Shown here in pieces: positions 6,431-6,689 of a DNA stretch of 6,689 nucleotides (position 1 is the first letter of the stretch; every line of letters begins with the position of its first letter). A model generated the notes under the pieces. It was given only the letters and a program-made list of their open reading frames with translations. It made no database searches and was not told the DNA's origin. Made by a program: the position numbers and the translations under genes. Source of the stretch: Candidatus Nesterenkonia stercoripullorum (lineage in GTDB: Bacteria; Actinomycetota; Actinomycetes; Actinomycetales; Micrococcaceae); the NCBI GenBank assembly GCA_019114115.1, contig DXGD01000323.1:1-6689 (forward strand), read 5' to 3'.

Positions 6431-6508
6431 GGGCTGAGCGATCGCCGCCACCGCCGGCCTCAACTCCGGGCCCAGCTTCACAGCCACCACCGCCCCGGGC
6501 TTTCCTCC

Positions 6509-6689
6509 CTATCCCAGCGCGGCGATCCGTCGCAGTCCATCGGCTGCAGCCGGCGCCGAGATGCCCGGCGCGAGGCCGAGGTAGTGCCGAGCATGCTGGT
6601 CAGCTCCGCCCACAGTGTCGAAGCGGCCGCCGGCCCGCCGCAGGATGAGCATCGCGGCAGCGATGTCCCAGGGTTTCGTATCAACCCCC
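6509..6689 (-). CDS. Inositol monophosphatase family protein, C-terminal part (cut by window edge)
   Basis: The last 59 residues of a protein whose start lies beyond the right edge. The first complete codon is at 6688-6686 and the stop TAG is at 6511-6509. It carries the family's second signature, KPWDIAAAMLILRRAGG (fragment residues 5-21), in which the Asp after Trp (fragment residue 8) binds metal in the active site. The remaining 38 residues, including GRFDTVGG and HYLGLAPGIS, fit the usual short tail after this motif. Family members hydrolyse phosphate esters such as inositol-1-phosphate, histidinol phosphate or 3'-phosphoadenosine 5'-phosphate in a Mg2+-dependent reaction. The substrate-defining N-terminal part is missing, so I give no gene symbol. 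It is on the same strand as the VIT1-ferritin gene, and no clear terminator lies in the 155 bases between them. Confidence 0.85.
   Translation of the reverse strand, partial: GVDTKPWDIAAAMLILRRAGGRFDTVGGADQHARHYLGLAPGISAPAAADGLRRIAALG

Overview
The window is high-GC DNA whose genes use mostly G or C at third codon positions, with GTG as well as ATG starts. The long N-terminal extension of PcrA, its RNA-polymerase-binding type C-terminal tail, and the sequence of SucC ([20 protein letters not shown]...) resemble Actinobacteria, most likely Micrococcales. The lineage is an inference from protein resemblance; I could not run a search.

Layout. Bases 1-150 hold no gene I can recognise, apart from a likely promoter just before pcrA. 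The + strand then carries pcrA (151-2631), an SF1A DNA helicase, followed after 64 bases by the succinyl-CoA synthetase pair sucC (2696-3877) and sucD (3894-4808). sucC and sucD form a tight two-gene operon with a 16-base gap. The candidate sucC promoter overlaps the last codons of pcrA. A strong hairpin terminator at 4834-4888 ends the operon. On the - strand, an intact gene (5247-6353) encodes a ferritin-like domain fused to a VIT1/CCC1 metal transporter. Upstream of it, and running off the right edge, is the C-terminus of an inositol monophosphatase family protein (6509-6689).

The 438-base stretch 4809-5246 lies between convergent gene ends and is the least ordinary part of the window. After the terminator it holds a threefold GGACCGGG tandem repeat. 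It then has six copies of a GGAGGGT/ACCCTCC motif, three on one strand followed by three on the other. These include a 15-bp interrupted inverted repeat and a pair of near-identical direct repeats of 22-23 bases.

Function. The genes are mostly housekeeping: DNA repair and conflict resolution (PcrA), the substrate-level phosphorylation step of the TCA cycle (SucCD), iron or manganese handling (VIT1-ferritin fusion), and phosphate ester hydrolysis (IMPase). They do not form one pathway. I see no new multi-gene system; the best candidate for something undescribed is the repeat-rich convergent intergenic region.
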